DNA from: a virus
Direction: 5' to 3' (one strand)
IMG/VR virus record: IMGVR_UViG_3300025000_000092
Location: 1 to 64,000 of that record
DNA length: 64,000 bases
Part shown: positions 47,000 through 55,476 of the stretch, in pieces
Numbering within the stretch: the first letter of the stretch is position 1
Layout: every line of letters begins with the position of its first letter
The notes under the pieces: generated by a model
Databases searched by the model: none
What the model was told of the DNA's origin: nothing
What the model saw: the letters and a program-made list of their open reading frames with translations, nothing else
Translations under genes and position numbers: made by a program

Positions 47000-48745
47000 A
47001 TGGGCACTACCAGGACCAAATCGCAGAGGACGCAGAACAACGATTCAAGCGGGGCGGGCCGCATGCACGTCACGGTCGTGCAGCGAGCCAGGAAGGCCCC
47101 TGCCGGCGCCATCTCGAAGGCGCTGCCAGAGAGCGGCTTCCAGTACGGGATCGGGCCGTACGCGATCCTGGAGCCCCGAGCGTCCCCTGACCTGCTGGCC
47201 GACCAGCCGAACAAGACGCAGGCGCTGAAGCCCTGCATCAAGGCCCACGCCACCGCGGTGCATGGCCTCGGCCACACCTGGGAGCCCAGGCGGACGCCGG
47301 ACGGGGAGGCCGAGGAGCGGGAGGCGAAGGAGGAGCAGGACGACCTCGAGGAGTTCCTGGAGTACTCGTCCCGGGAGTGCTCCTGGACCGAGACCTGCAC
47401 TCGCTTCGGCGAGGACCGTAAGACGGTCGGCTACGGGATCCTCGAGGTCCTCCGCGACGAGAGCACGGGCGACATCGCCGGTCTCGTGCATCACCCGGCC
47501 AGGCTCTTCCGGATGACGGAGATCGACCTGGATCCGGTGACCGAGACGTTCAAGAAGTGGGACCGGAAGAAGGGCGACTGGACCGAGGGCAAGGCGGAGC
47601 GGCGCTTCCGCCGGTTCGTGCAGATGGTCGACGGCGGCAAGCGGCGCTACTTCAAGGAGCTCGGCGACCCCCGCAACCTCGACATGGACACGGGCGAGTT
47701 TGAAAAGACGGAGGGCTCGCTGCCGGAAGCGCGTTGGGCGAACGAGCTGATCTTCTCGTGCAATTACGACTCGACGACCCCCTACGGCCTGCCCGACTGG
47801 GTGGGACTCTGGGATGACACGAAGTCCGACGAGCATGCCTCCGGGTCCACACGGGACTATTTCGAGGACGGTGCGATCCCGAAGCTGTGGATCGGCTTCT
47901 TGAACGCCGTCCCCTACGACGAGGATCGCAAGGCCCTGGAGGCGGCCCTCGAGGGGACCAAGGGCAGCTACGCGATGAACCGCGTCATCGTCACTTCGGC
48001 GTCGACTCCCCCCGACGAGAGCAACCCCGTCGGCGGCGGCCCCGCGAAGACCGCGTCCTGCACCGTGACGAAGCTGAACGACCTGCAGCAGGGCGACGCG
48101 CTCTTCGCGGCGTTCCGCAAGGACCACCACCGGCGCGTCCGCGTGTCGATGCGCATGCCCGGGCTGTTCGTCGGCGAGGAGGAGGCCGCGAACTTCGCGA
48201 CCGCGAACGTGCTGATGCAGACCTACGTGTCGATGAACGTGGCCCCGGACCAGTCCGCCTTCGACTACATCATGAACACGAAGATCCTGCCGGCCCGGGG
48301 CGCCAAGTGGTGGCGGTACAAGTCCAAGGGACCGGCGCTCGAGGACAACCAGACCTGGCTGCAGGCGGTCGACCTCGGCAGCAGGCTCGGCGCCATCCCC
48401 GATTTTCCGACGTTGCGGAACATCCTTTCCGAGGTCCTCGGCTTCAAGCTGCGGTCGGGCGACGACAAGGGCGTGCTGGCGACCTGGGAAAAGATGCCCC
48501 CCGGCTTCGTGTCGTACCTGGTCCAGAGCTTCCGGGCCCTCCCGGTCTGGGGCGACATCAGCGAGGCGCTGGGCGGGTTCGGTGGCGGGGATGACGCGGC
48601 GCCGGTGGAGCGCTCTCGGGACGGCGGACGTCACAGCGCCTTCGAGCGGTTCTCGGAGCGTCTCGCCGACGCGGTGGCGTCCGGCCTCTTGAAGGGGCGC
48701 CAGAAGTTGGTGCAGGCCATGGGTGCCAGCAGGGAGGTGGTGTGA
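47000..48745 (+). CDS. portal protein
   Basis: Dodecameric ring at the head vertex through which DNA enters. The 581 residues have N-terminal strands and an alpha/beta body (KPCIKAHATAVHGLGHTWEP), then a helical stem and wing. It lies directly downstream of the terminase and upstream of head genes, the standard position. AGGAG lies eight bases before the ATG. PBSX/Mu-type portals share this order; the assignment rests on position, size and fold pattern. Confidence 0.75.
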   Translation: MGTTRTKSQRTQNNDSSGAGRMHVTVVQRARKAPAGAISKALPESGFQYGIGPYAILEPRASPDLLADQPNKTQALKPCIKAHATAVHGLGHTWEPRRTPDGEAEEREAKEEQDDLEEFLEYSSRECSWTETCTRFGEDRKTVGYGILEVLRDESTGDIAGLVHHPARLFRMTEIDLDPVTETFKKWDRKKGDWTEGKAERRFRRFVQMVDGGKRRYFKELGDPRNLDMDTGEFEKTEGSLPEARWANELIFSCNYDSTTPYGLPDWVGLWDDTKSDEHASGSTRDYFEDGAIPKLWIGFLNAVPYDEDRKALEAALEGTKGSYAMNRVIVTSASTPPDESNPVGGGPAKTASCTVTKLNDLQQGDALFAAFRKDHHRRVRVSMRMPGLFVGEEEAANFATANVLMQTYVSMNVAPDQSAFDYIMNTKILPARGAKWWRYKSKGPALEDNQTWLQAVDLGSRLGAIPDFPTLRNILSEVLGFKLRSGDDKGVLATWEKMPPGFVSYLVQSFRALPVWGDISEALGGFGGGDDAAPVERSRDGGRHSAFERFSERLADAVASGLLKGRQKLVQAMGASREVV

Positions 48746-49341
48746 TGCTGGACCAGTTGCTGCAGCCCGAGGTGGGCGGGAACCTGGTGGGCGCCGCCGC
48801 GGCCCTGGCGGTCGCCCTGGTCATCGTGGTGCTGAGGATCCGGGCGGCCCGGGCCAAGCGCCGCGTGCAGGCCCGACAGGAGGCTGAGCGCCTGCGGGAA
48901 CTGGAGTCCCGCGAGGCGTACGTCCGGGACAACCCCATCGTGGATTGCCCGGAGTGCAGGGTGCGGGCGCGGCACCTGCCCCGGGACCCCGAGCACGCGC
49001 CCATGAACCTCCACCTGAGCCCGGCGTACGTGGCGCGTCTCAAGACGACCGACCCCACGGGACTGCGGGGCTTCTCTCCATGCACGCCCCGCTGCCGGCG
49101 GGAGCATCGCGGCCGGGAGCATCGGCACTTCTGGTGCAGGTCCTGCCAGGCGGAGTTCTCCCTCGCGGAGGGGTTTGTCCAGGACGAGATCCTCGCCGAG
49201 TTGGCCCGGCACGCCGAGGCTGACAAGCTGCGGAACGGCACGTGGACCTTGCCCATCCGCGAGGGGTCGGAGCGGTCGAACGTCAAGGACAACCGGCAGT
49301 CGCCGCCGCGGCCGAGCCGGGGGCCGGGAGGTGCCGCTTGA
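48745..49341 (+). CDS. hypothetical membrane protein with zinc ribbon
   Basis: Starts at ATG 48745 (TGATG with the portal stop), 198 residues. Residues 15-33 (LVGAAAALAVALVIVVLRI) are a single membrane helix; a basic coiled stretch follows. Cysteine pairs CPEC..R and C..RC..H, then CRSC suggest a zinc ribbon facing the cytoplasm. Such a protein inside a head operon is unusual and its role is unclear. Confidence 0.55.
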   Translation: MLDQLLQPEVGGNLVGAAAALAVALVIVVLRIRAARAKRRVQARQEAERLRELESREAYVRDNPIVDCPECRVRARHLPRDPEHAPMNLHLSPAYVARLKTTDPTGLRGFSPCTPRCRREHRGREHRHFWCRSCQAEFSLAEGFVQDEILAELARHAEADKLRNGTWTLPIREGSERSNVKDNRQSPPRPSRGPGGAA

Positions 49342-49895
49342 GCGACAACCCGAACGTCCGGCGCGTCGGTCTCGACGTGCTGTTCTACGACGAGATCACC
49401 CCGCACACCGCGGTCGAGTTCGCGGTACACCTGGACGCTGCCGCCGACGAGTCCATCGCCAGAGCACTCCGGGAGAACCGAGAGCGGCCCCCGGTGAACG
49501 TCCGGATCAACTCGCATGGTGGCGGCTGCTACTCCAGCCTGGCCATGATCGACGCCATTCGCGGCTACCAGGCTCGGGGCCTGCAGATCAACGGGTGCGT
49601 CGAGGGGTACGCGGCCAGCGCGGCCACGGCGGTCCTGCAGGCCTGCGACACGAGGCGCATGGGTCGCACGGCCGTCATGCTGATCCACCAAGTCCGGGTG
49701 TGGGGCCTTGGGGGCAAGACCACGGACATCGCCGACGAGGCCAAGACGATGCAGGCGCTGGAGCGCATCTACAAGGGCCTGTACCTGCGGCGCTGGAAGG
49801 CTGGTCCGAAGAAGCTGGACGCGATCCTGGGGCGGGAGCACCTGCTCCTGGCCGACGAGTGCTTGAAGCTCGGCCTCGTGGACGAGGTGGTGTAG
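49338..49895 (+). CDS. ClpP/S14-type prohead protease
   Basis: Starts at TTG 49338 (TTGA overlap with the previous stop, GGGAGG six bases upstream), 185 residues. It has the ClpP fold: INSHGGGCYSSLAMIDAIRG, the nucleophile Ser94 in GYAASAATAV, and His117 in MLIHQ. The third catalytic residue is probably a downstream Asp. In phages S14 proteases process scaffold and capsid. This genome has a second, XkdF-type protease, so the two might divide the work. Confidence 0.8.
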   Translation: MSDNPNVRRVGLDVLFYDEITPHTAVEFAVHLDAAADESIARALRENRERPPVNVRINSHGGGCYSSLAMIDAIRGYQARGLQINGCVEGYAASAATAVLQACDTRRMGRTAVMLIHQVRVWGLGGKTTDIADEAKTMQALERIYKGLYLRRWKAGPKKLDAILGREHLLLADECLKLGLVDEVV

Positions 49896-50066
49896 ATGCC
49901 GGACTGGCTGTTGGTGCTCGGAATCCTGGCGTTCATGGTCTACGTCGTAGGCGGATCGGGCGGCGGACGTGGCGGACACAACGGCCCGCCACCGAAGAAC
50001 CAGCCGCGGCCTACCAGCTTCCCGCCTCCGCCCCCGCCGAAGACCGGAGGTGCCTCATGCGGATGA
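49896..50066 (+). CDS. small proline-rich membrane protein
   Basis: Starts at ATG 49896 next to the protease stop, 56 residues: a membrane helix (WLLVLGILAFMVYVVGG), a Gly-rich hinge, then a proline-rich tail (TSFPPPPPPKTGG). Its stop lies inside the next gene. Small exported or virion membrane proteins of this form occur in phages; function unknown. Confidence 0.5.
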   Translation: MPDWLLVLGILAFMVYVVGGSGGGRGGHNGPPPKNQPRPTSFPPPPPPKTGGASCG

Positions 50067-50278
50067 CCTGCGGCGCGTGCGGCAGCGCGAACGTTCGGGC
50101 CAGAACGCGGGGGCGGAACCCCACCGGGGAGACCAAGGACGCGTACGTCGAGGTACTGGTCACGTGCCTGGACTGCACGACGGAGCGGGACGCCAGCGCC
50201 GAGATCGCACAAGCTGAGGCGTCCGGCGACGAGGTGGTGATCGGCGCGCAGCGGTTGCGGCGCACCGTGGTGAGGTAG
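50057..50278 (+). CDS. zinc-ribbon protein
   Basis: Starts at ATG 50057 with CCGGAGG six bases upstream, 73 residues. CGACGS near the start and CLDC at residue 37 are about 30 residues apart, with beta strands between (TKDAYVEVLVTCLDCTTERD), matching a zinc ribbon. The tail is a helix and a basic end. Role unknown. Confidence 0.6.
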   Translation: MRMTCGACGSANVRARTRGRNPTGETKDAYVEVLVTCLDCTTERDASAEIAQAEASGDEVVIGAQRLRRTVVR

Positions 50279-50305
50279 CCGGCCCCAGCCGGCGAGGAGG
50301 TCGAC

Positions 50306-51268
50306 GTGGTGGACATGTTCAAGGTCATCAAGGCGCGGGACAAGTTCGTCAAGGCGTACTGCGCGGGCAAGGGATGGGACCTGCTGGCGCTCACGACCGA
50401 GCAGCTCCTGGAGATCCGCGCGCAGCCCGAGTGGATCAGCGCGGGCAAGTCCCCGGAGCAGCCCGAGCCGCCCCAAGAAGATCCGCCCTGGCTTTGGTTC
50501 GACGGCCAGCCCCGGACGCGCGGGCGGTTCCAGTACACGAACATCGGCGCCGACGCCGACTGCCGGATGTTCCACGTCGGGAAGTGCTTCCGCATCACCC
50601 AGGGCTACCCCGAAGGCGCCCGCGTCGTGGCGTCGCGGTACGAAAGCGGTGGGCACGCCCTCGGGATCCTCGTCGAGCACGAGAGCTTCGACGAGTGCGA
50701 CGTCGCCCAGGTGCCGAAGATGCCAGTGCCCACGTGCATCGTCTGGGACCCGAGCGAGGCCGAAAAGTCGATGGCGGCGAAGGAGGCTGAGGCTTGGTGG
50801 CGCCGCCTGCAGGGCGTCGAGGTCGTGGACGGCTTCGGCGTCGAGCCGAAGACCAGCACGCTCGCCGATCGCCTGGCCGAGTCCTTCCCGGGCTTCGCGG
50901 GCCTGACCGACGACCAGAAGACCGTGACGCTCGGGGGCGCCATTGCGGCCCGGTCGGGGCGCCCGGTCGAGGCCGCCGCCGAGGCGTGCCTGGACGAGAA
51001 CCTTCTGCCCTTCTGGGTCCAGGGGTGGAACTTCGGCCACGGCGAGATCAAGTTCGAGGAGATGACCTCGCTGCTGACCACTAAGTTCCCGGGCTGGTGC
51101 GACCTGAAGGACGTCCCGGGCACGGCGGTCATGGCCGGATACGTCTGCGCGCGGGACGGGCAGTCCCGCGACGTGGGACCGGGTCACGGGTGGCGCGGCG
51201 ACCAGGAGGAGTACTTCGTTCGCGGGTGGGACTTCTGGCGCAACACTCACGCCCCGGAGGCCACCTGA
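50306..51268 (+). CDS. hypothetical head-region protein
   Basis: Starts at GTG 50306 with GAGGAGG upstream, 320 residues. The first 90 residues look helical; later parts alternate (YTNIGADADCRMFHVGKCF, GGHALGILVEHESFDECDVA). From residue 175 there are helices with FPGFAGLTDDQKTV. No known domain. It lies between small genes and the gpF-like protein in the head operon, but its presence in virions cannot be inferred from sequence. Confidence 0.55.
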   Translation: MVDMFKVIKARDKFVKAYCAGKGWDLLALTTEQLLEIRAQPEWISAGKSPEQPEPPQEDPPWLWFDGQPRTRGRFQYTNIGADADCRMFHVGKCFRITQGYPEGARVVASRYESGGHALGILVEHESFDECDVAQVPKMPVPTCIVWDPSEAEKSMAAKEAEAWWRRLQGVEVVDGFGVEPKTSTLADRLAESFPGFAGLTDDQKTVTLGGAIAARSGRPVEAAAEACLDENLLPFWVQGWNFGHGEIKFEEMTSLLTTKFPGWCDLKDVPGTAVMAGYVCARDGQSRDVGPGHGWRGDQEEYFVRGWDFWRNTHAPEAT

Positions 51269-51561
51269 TGTTGACCTTCGCCCTCGACTTTCTCGCGGGC
51301 GTGCGGGCCTGGTTCGCCCGCTGCTTTCCTGCCCGGACCGCAGACCCGAACGTCGCAGTCGAGCGCCTCGGGGACGGGTCGGTGGTCCTGGGCCTGGACC
51401 TTCCCCGCGGCGTTCGCGTCGGGGTCGAGGACCTGCCGCCGGCGAACGCCAGCGGAAAGCGGGTGCGGTTCTACGTCCGCGATCACCACGACGTGCCCGA
51501 GGTTCGTGCCCGGCTGCGGGAGGCTGCGGCCCGCCTGGCCGGCGCCCAGGAGGCCCCATGA
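51268..51561 (+). CDS. hypothetical protein
   Basis: A 97-residue protein starting at the ATG that overlaps the previous stop. An N-terminal hydrophobic stretch (LTFALDFLAGVRAWFARCF) could be a membrane anchor or buried helix. The following part is beta-rich (VVLGLDLPRGVRVGVEDLPP), then a helix. No family recognised. Confidence 0.6.
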   Translation: MLTFALDFLAGVRAWFARCFPARTADPNVAVERLGDGSVVLGLDLPRGVRVGVEDLPPANASGKRVRFYVRDHHDVPEVRARLREAAARLAGAQEAP

Positions 51562-52589
51562 CCCTGCAGACCTACACCCCCGCGGAGGCCTGCGAGGCCC
51601 TGCGGACGTTCGATCACCTGCTCGGCCTCGACATCGTCTCGGCGTACGACGAGCGCGTGCGTCGCTGCTACGAATCCCGGGGCTACGACCTGAGCCACGC
51701 CTGGGTGCTGGAGGAGCGGAAGAAGAAGCCGAAGAAGCCCAAGCCCGGATTGACCCCCGAGGCAGAGCGGGCCCGGCTGGCCGAACTGGAGGCCGCCCTT
51801 CAGCAGTCCCTGGTCGACGCCTGGATGGCGGGCGGCATGCAGGCGGTGGACGACGTCCTGGGCGCATTCGCTGCCGGCGAGGGTGCCGTGACAGCCGCCG
51901 AGGTCGACGCCGTGCTGGCCACCTTCTCGTCGCGCATGGGCCCCGGCCTCGTCTCGTCCGTCTCGTCGTCGGTCCAGGAGGTCGCCGCCGCGACCTACGA
52001 CGTGGGGCGCCTCACGCTGGTCGAGTCCCCGAAGTTCAACCTGATCGACGTGCGAGCGCGGGACTGGCTGGCCCAGGACCAGCTCTACTGGATCGGGGAG
52101 CACTACAACGCCGACATCGGGTCGGCTGTGTCCCGGGTGGTGCAGTCGGAGGTCATCGAAGCCGGCCTGTCGCGCGTCGATGCTGCGCAGACGCTGCGCG
52201 GGATCTTCGAGCCGCAGTTCGGCCCGAAGTCGGACGCCTACTGGGAGACTGTCACGTCGTCCGCCGTCGGTCGCTCCCGCAACTTTGGTGCCGTGGGGTC
52301 GATGGAGGAGGCGGGGTTCGAGAAGCTCATCCCGGTCAACCCGCGGGACGAGGCCACCTCGCCGATCTGCGAGTACCTGACGACCGGCTCCATCGTCTTC
52401 GAGGTGTCCTGGGCAGTGGCCCAGCGCGACACGATGCTCGCCTCGAAAACCCCGGCGGCCGCTCGGGTGGCGTCGCCCTGGCTGAAACCGGACCAAATCA
52501 TCGGCCTGAGCGCGAAGCAGCTGCAGGCCAAGGGCGTCGTCATGGCCCCCTACCACGCGCACTGCCGCACCATCATGGTCGTCGCCTGA
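51558..52589 (+). CDS. Mu gpF-like minor head protein
   Basis: A 343-residue protein overlapping the previous gene by four bases. The C-terminal part carries SAVGRSRNFGAVGSMEEAGF, KLIPVNPRDEATSPICEYL, and APYHAHCRTIMVV. This is the signature of the Mu gpF/SPP1 gp7 family (phage head morphogenesis), which is located inside the prohead near the portal and is injected or helps assembly. It stands after the portal as usual. Residues 60-70 are unusually rich in Lys. Confidence 0.75.
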   Translation: MTLQTYTPAEACEALRTFDHLLGLDIVSAYDERVRRCYESRGYDLSHAWVLEERKKKPKKPKPGLTPEAERARLAELEAALQQSLVDAWMAGGMQAVDDVLGAFAAGEGAVTAAEVDAVLATFSSRMGPGLVSSVSSSVQEVAAATYDVGRLTLVESPKFNLIDVRARDWLAQDQLYWIGEHYNADIGSAVSRVVQSEVIEAGLSRVDAAQTLRGIFEPQFGPKSDAYWETVTSSAVGRSRNFGAVGSMEEAGFEKLIPVNPRDEATSPICEYLTTGSIVFEVSWAVAQRDTMLASKTPAAARVASPWLKPDQIIGLSAKQLQAKGVVMAPYHAHCRTIMVVA

Positions 52590-52742
52590 GGCTCGCGAAA
52601 CAGTACAGGATCGCGTCAAGATGACCCCAGGATAGATCGATTTCGACCGGCGTTCGTATAGGTTGGAACGGTCCGGAATCGTTGACGTTCGCCGCCGCAT
52701 GTCGTTCGATTGCCCCAGGCCGCCGCGCCTGGGAGTCACCGC

Positions 52743-54365
52743 ATGATCGGCCTCCATCGCGAATTCACCCGCTCCGCGACCCTCGTCCGTCGGGACGAGG
52801 CGCTGCGCCAGGTGTTCGGGATGGTCGGCGTCCCCCTCACCCGCTACTCGGTCGGCCAGGTCGTTCCACGGTCCGAGATCGAGCGGGCCCGGGCCGAGGG
52901 CCGCATCCACTACGACAACCGCTGCTTCACGGCGGAGGAACTCCAGATCCTGGGTCACCGCTTCCTGGCCCACGGTCGCGGCATCGACGAGGAGCACGAC
53001 TATCAGGTCGACGGCAGCCTGCAGCCGATCGAGTCGTACTTCCCGCCCGTCGACGAGCACGGCTACTTCGCGGGCTCCTGGGTTCTCGGCACCCACATCG
53101 GCGACGACGACGCCTGGACGGGCGTTCTGACGAGCGAGTTCAACGGCTACTCGGTCTCCCTCCTGGCTGTCGAGGAGGAGGCCGAGATCGTCGTCGAGGA
53201 CGATCAGCCCGGCGCCGACGGCCAGAAGGCCCGCGAGCGCATCGTGCTGATCTACTTCACGGACTGCGTCCCGATCACGGTCAGCCTGGTCGGCAAGCCC
53301 GCCACCCGGCTGCCGTTCGTCGTCGTTCGATGCGTCCAAGAGCCGCACGACAAGTGCAAGCACGCCTGTGGCGGCGCCTGTCTTTCCAAGCACGGGGGCT
53401 GCGGCGCGCACGCGGGCACCGAAGACTCGGCCGCCGGCACCAGCGCGCCGGCCGCACCCCACATCGTCGAGAGAAGCGAGGAGCGCAAGATGGCGAACAC
53501 CAAGAGCGCCTGGGCCCTGATCCTGCGCGCGCTGAGCCCCCTCGCCAAGGAGGAGGGTGTCGAGCTGCCGCAGCTGGCCGAGCGGTCGGCGCCCGACTTC
53601 GCGACCGCGTGGGCCGCCCAGCAGTCGCAGCAGGACCTCTCGGAGGCGTGGTGGGCCTTCCGCGACGTGCTTTCGGCCATCATGACCGACGCCGAGATCA
53701 TCGACAAGCCGGCCGCGATCCAGGTCTCCGCTGACCAGTTCATCAGCCTGCTGAAGTCGACGCTCGGCAAGGTCGTCGTCACCCGCGCGGAAGGCGGCGA
53801 GGTTTCGCCGGCCGACGATCTGCCCCCCGTGGAGCAGTCGGTCGGGTCGCTCGCGTCGTACATCGGCCGGCGCCTGCACGAGCGGGTCGGCAAGAAGATC
53901 AGCACCGAGCGCATGAAGAAGCTGCAGGACTGCCTGCAGGACATCCAGGCGGGCGCCTCCAAGCTGGAGGGGCTGCTCACGGAAGTGGCAGAGGAGGCCC
54001 AGGGCGTCGAGCGCAGCTCGGAGACCCGCGGCGAGGAGGAATCCATGGACCCGAAGTTCCAGCAGGTGATCGACGGACTGAAGGCGGACAACGCGAAGCT
54101 GATCGAGCGGCTGGAGAAGCTGGAGAAGCCGGCCGAGGGCGAGGTCGTCGAGCCCGTCGCCGAGGTCCCCGCCGAGGTCAAGGCCGAGATGGACGGCCTC
54201 AAGGCCGAGAACCAGAAGCTGGTCGAGCGCATGGAGGCCCTGGAGAAGCGGCGGCCCGCTCCGAAGGGCGCGGACACCCACCAGGTCGAGACGCGCAACG
54301 ACAAGCCGAACGTCATGAAGAACTTCTTCCGGTCCCAGCTCGGGTACCCCGAGACGGACGCGTAG
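52743..54365 (+). CDS. XkdF-like prohead protease fused to scaffold
   Basis: Starts at ATG 52743 (GGGAG upstream), 540 residues. Residues 1-190 match the XkdF-type putative protease: FTAEELQILGHRFLA, DEEHDYQVDG, IESYFPPV, GSWVLGTHIGDDDAW and GYSVSLLA. A Cys/His-rich insert (CKHACGGACLSKHGGCGAH) then leads to a helical, acidic coiled-coil half (ending near KLIERLEKLEKPAEG) typical of scaffolding proteins. Such fusions let the protease enter the prohead with the scaffold. The 153-bp gap before it (52590-52742) has no gene. Confidence 0.7.
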   Translation: MIGLHREFTRSATLVRRDEALRQVFGMVGVPLTRYSVGQVVPRSEIERARAEGRIHYDNRCFTAEELQILGHRFLAHGRGIDEEHDYQVDGSLQPIESYFPPVDEHGYFAGSWVLGTHIGDDDAWTGVLTSEFNGYSVSLLAVEEEAEIVVEDDQPGADGQKARERIVLIYFTDCVPITVSLVGKPATRLPFVVVRCVQEPHDKCKHACGGACLSKHGGCGAHAGTEDSAAGTSAPAAPHIVERSEERKMANTKSAWALILRALSPLAKEEGVELPQLAERSAPDFATAWAAQQSQQDLSEAWWAFRDVLSAIMTDAEIIDKPAAIQVSADQFISLLKSTLGKVVVTRAEGGEVSPADDLPPVEQSVGSLASYIGRRLHERVGKKISTERMKKLQDCLQDIQAGASKLEGLLTEVAEEAQGVERSSETRGEEESMDPKFQQVIDGLKADNAKLIERLEKLEKPAEGEVVEPVAEVPAEVKAEMDGLKAENQKLVERMEALEKRRPAPKGADTHQVETRNDKPNVMKNFFRSQLGYPETDA

Positions 54366-54376
54366 CGAGGGCGTTG

Positions 54377-54397
54377 CGTCGGCCTCTGGGGCCGACG
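54377..54397. terminator. hairpin before the major capsid gene
   Basis: Perfect 8-bp stem (CGTCGGCC, loop TCTGG, GGCCGACG), 12 bases after the scaffold stop. No T-tract. It could act as a weak terminator or as an mRNA-stabilising hairpin that raises capsid expression relative to the genes upstream. Confidence 0.4.
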
Positions 54398-54426
54398 GCA
54401 CAAGGCATCAACGAGGAGACGCAACC

Positions 54427-55386
54427 ATGAACCCGAACATCGGACGCGGCCGGCTGCTGACGGAACGCAGCGGCGAGATCACCTCCGGCTCCACCATCGG
54501 CTCGGTCGGCCGCCTGCTCCCCGAGCAGGAGGACCGGTTTATCCGGCAGGGTGTCGACCAGAGCGCGCCGCTGCGCGCCGTGACGCCCTACATGATGAAC
54601 TCCGACAAGCGGTACCTCGAGACGTTCGCCCTCGGGAGCCGCCTGCTGCGGGCGCCCGGCGAAGTGACCGCGGCCGGGAACACTTCGCTCACCCCCTCGA
54701 AGCGTGAGCTGTCGGTCGGGGAGGTCGTCCTGACCTACTCGCCCAGCTACATGTTCTTCGAGGACAACATCGAGCGCGAGGGCGGCGAGCAGACCCTGGC
54801 CGACGAGTTCGCCATCGCTTTCTTCAACGACGTGACGGACCTGGGCTTCAACGGCGACGAGGCCGCGGTCGATGGCGACGCCGGCATCCAGGCCTTCCTG
54901 CGCCTGAACAACGGCTGGCCGAAGCTGATGAAGGCCGAGTCCACGGTCCACAAGTTTGACCTGACCGCGGCCGTCTACGCCGCCGCCGACTTCGACGACG
55001 TGATCTTCCCCGGCGTCTACGAGACGCTGCCGGCGAAGTTCCGGGCGATCAAGCAGCAGTTCGAGCTGTGGGTCAGCGTCGACGACGCCGAGAAGTGGCT
55101 CAAGCAGCTGCGCGCCCGCGGCACTCCCCTGGGCGACAAGGTCACCGTCGACGGCGAGCTGCCCCGGTGGAACGGCGTCAAGGTCGTTCCGCAGGCCTTC
55201 ATGCCGAACGGCCAGGTCACGATCCAGCGCCCGAAGAACCTGGCGTTCGGCGTCCGTCGCGGCATGACGATGGAGACCCAGCGGCAGCCGAAGCAGCGCC
55301 TGGTCGAGGTCACGATCTCCGCCCGCGTGGACTTCGAGTTCGCGCTCGCCGACGAGATCGGCATCGGCTACGACATCACGCCGTAG
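54427..55386 (+). CDS. major capsid protein
   Basis: Forms the icosahedral shell. A 319-residue protein with an expected HK97-type order: N-terminal helix and arm, then RFIRQGVDQSAPLRAVTPYM, a spine helix (EQTLADEFAIAFFNDVTDLG), a P-domain and A-domain (GELPRWNGVKVVPQAFM, AFGVRRGMTMETQRQPKQRL). The place after protease and scaffold and the terminator that follows support it. GAGGAG lies about nine bases before the ATG. Confidence 0.8.
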   Translation: MNPNIGRGRLLTERSGEITSGSTIGSVGRLLPEQEDRFIRQGVDQSAPLRAVTPYMMNSDKRYLETFALGSRLLRAPGEVTAAGNTSLTPSKRELSVGEVVLTYSPSYMFFEDNIEREGGEQTLADEFAIAFFNDVTDLGFNGDEAAVDGDAGIQAFLRLNNGWPKLMKAESTVHKFDLTAAVYAAADFDDVIFPGVYETLPAKFRAIKQQFELWVSVDDAEKWLKQLRARGTPLGDKVTVDGELPRWNGVKVVPQAFMPNGQVTIQRPKNLAFGVRRGMTMETQRQPKQRLVEVTISARVDFEFALADEIGIGYDITP

Positions 55387-55406
55387 CGGCGCGGCGCCCG
55401 GGCATC

Positions 55407-55443
55407 GCCGGCGGTCGCAGGCCACGCGCTTGCGACCGCCGGC
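55407..55443 (+). terminator. strong hairpin terminator behind the capsid gene
   Basis: A perfect 13-bp stem (GCCGGCGGTCGCA and its complement) with an 11-base loop, followed by TTCCTGCTCTCTC, a weak T/C-rich tract. It lies 20 bases after the capsid stop and should end or attenuate transcription. Confidence 0.65.
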
Positions 55444-55476
55444 TTCCTGCTCTCTCGCATCACGAGGAGACCGATC

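Noticed and set aside
48413-48420. Sixth operator TTGCGGAA
   Set aside because: It lies inside the portal gene without a promoter, as expected for a chance match.
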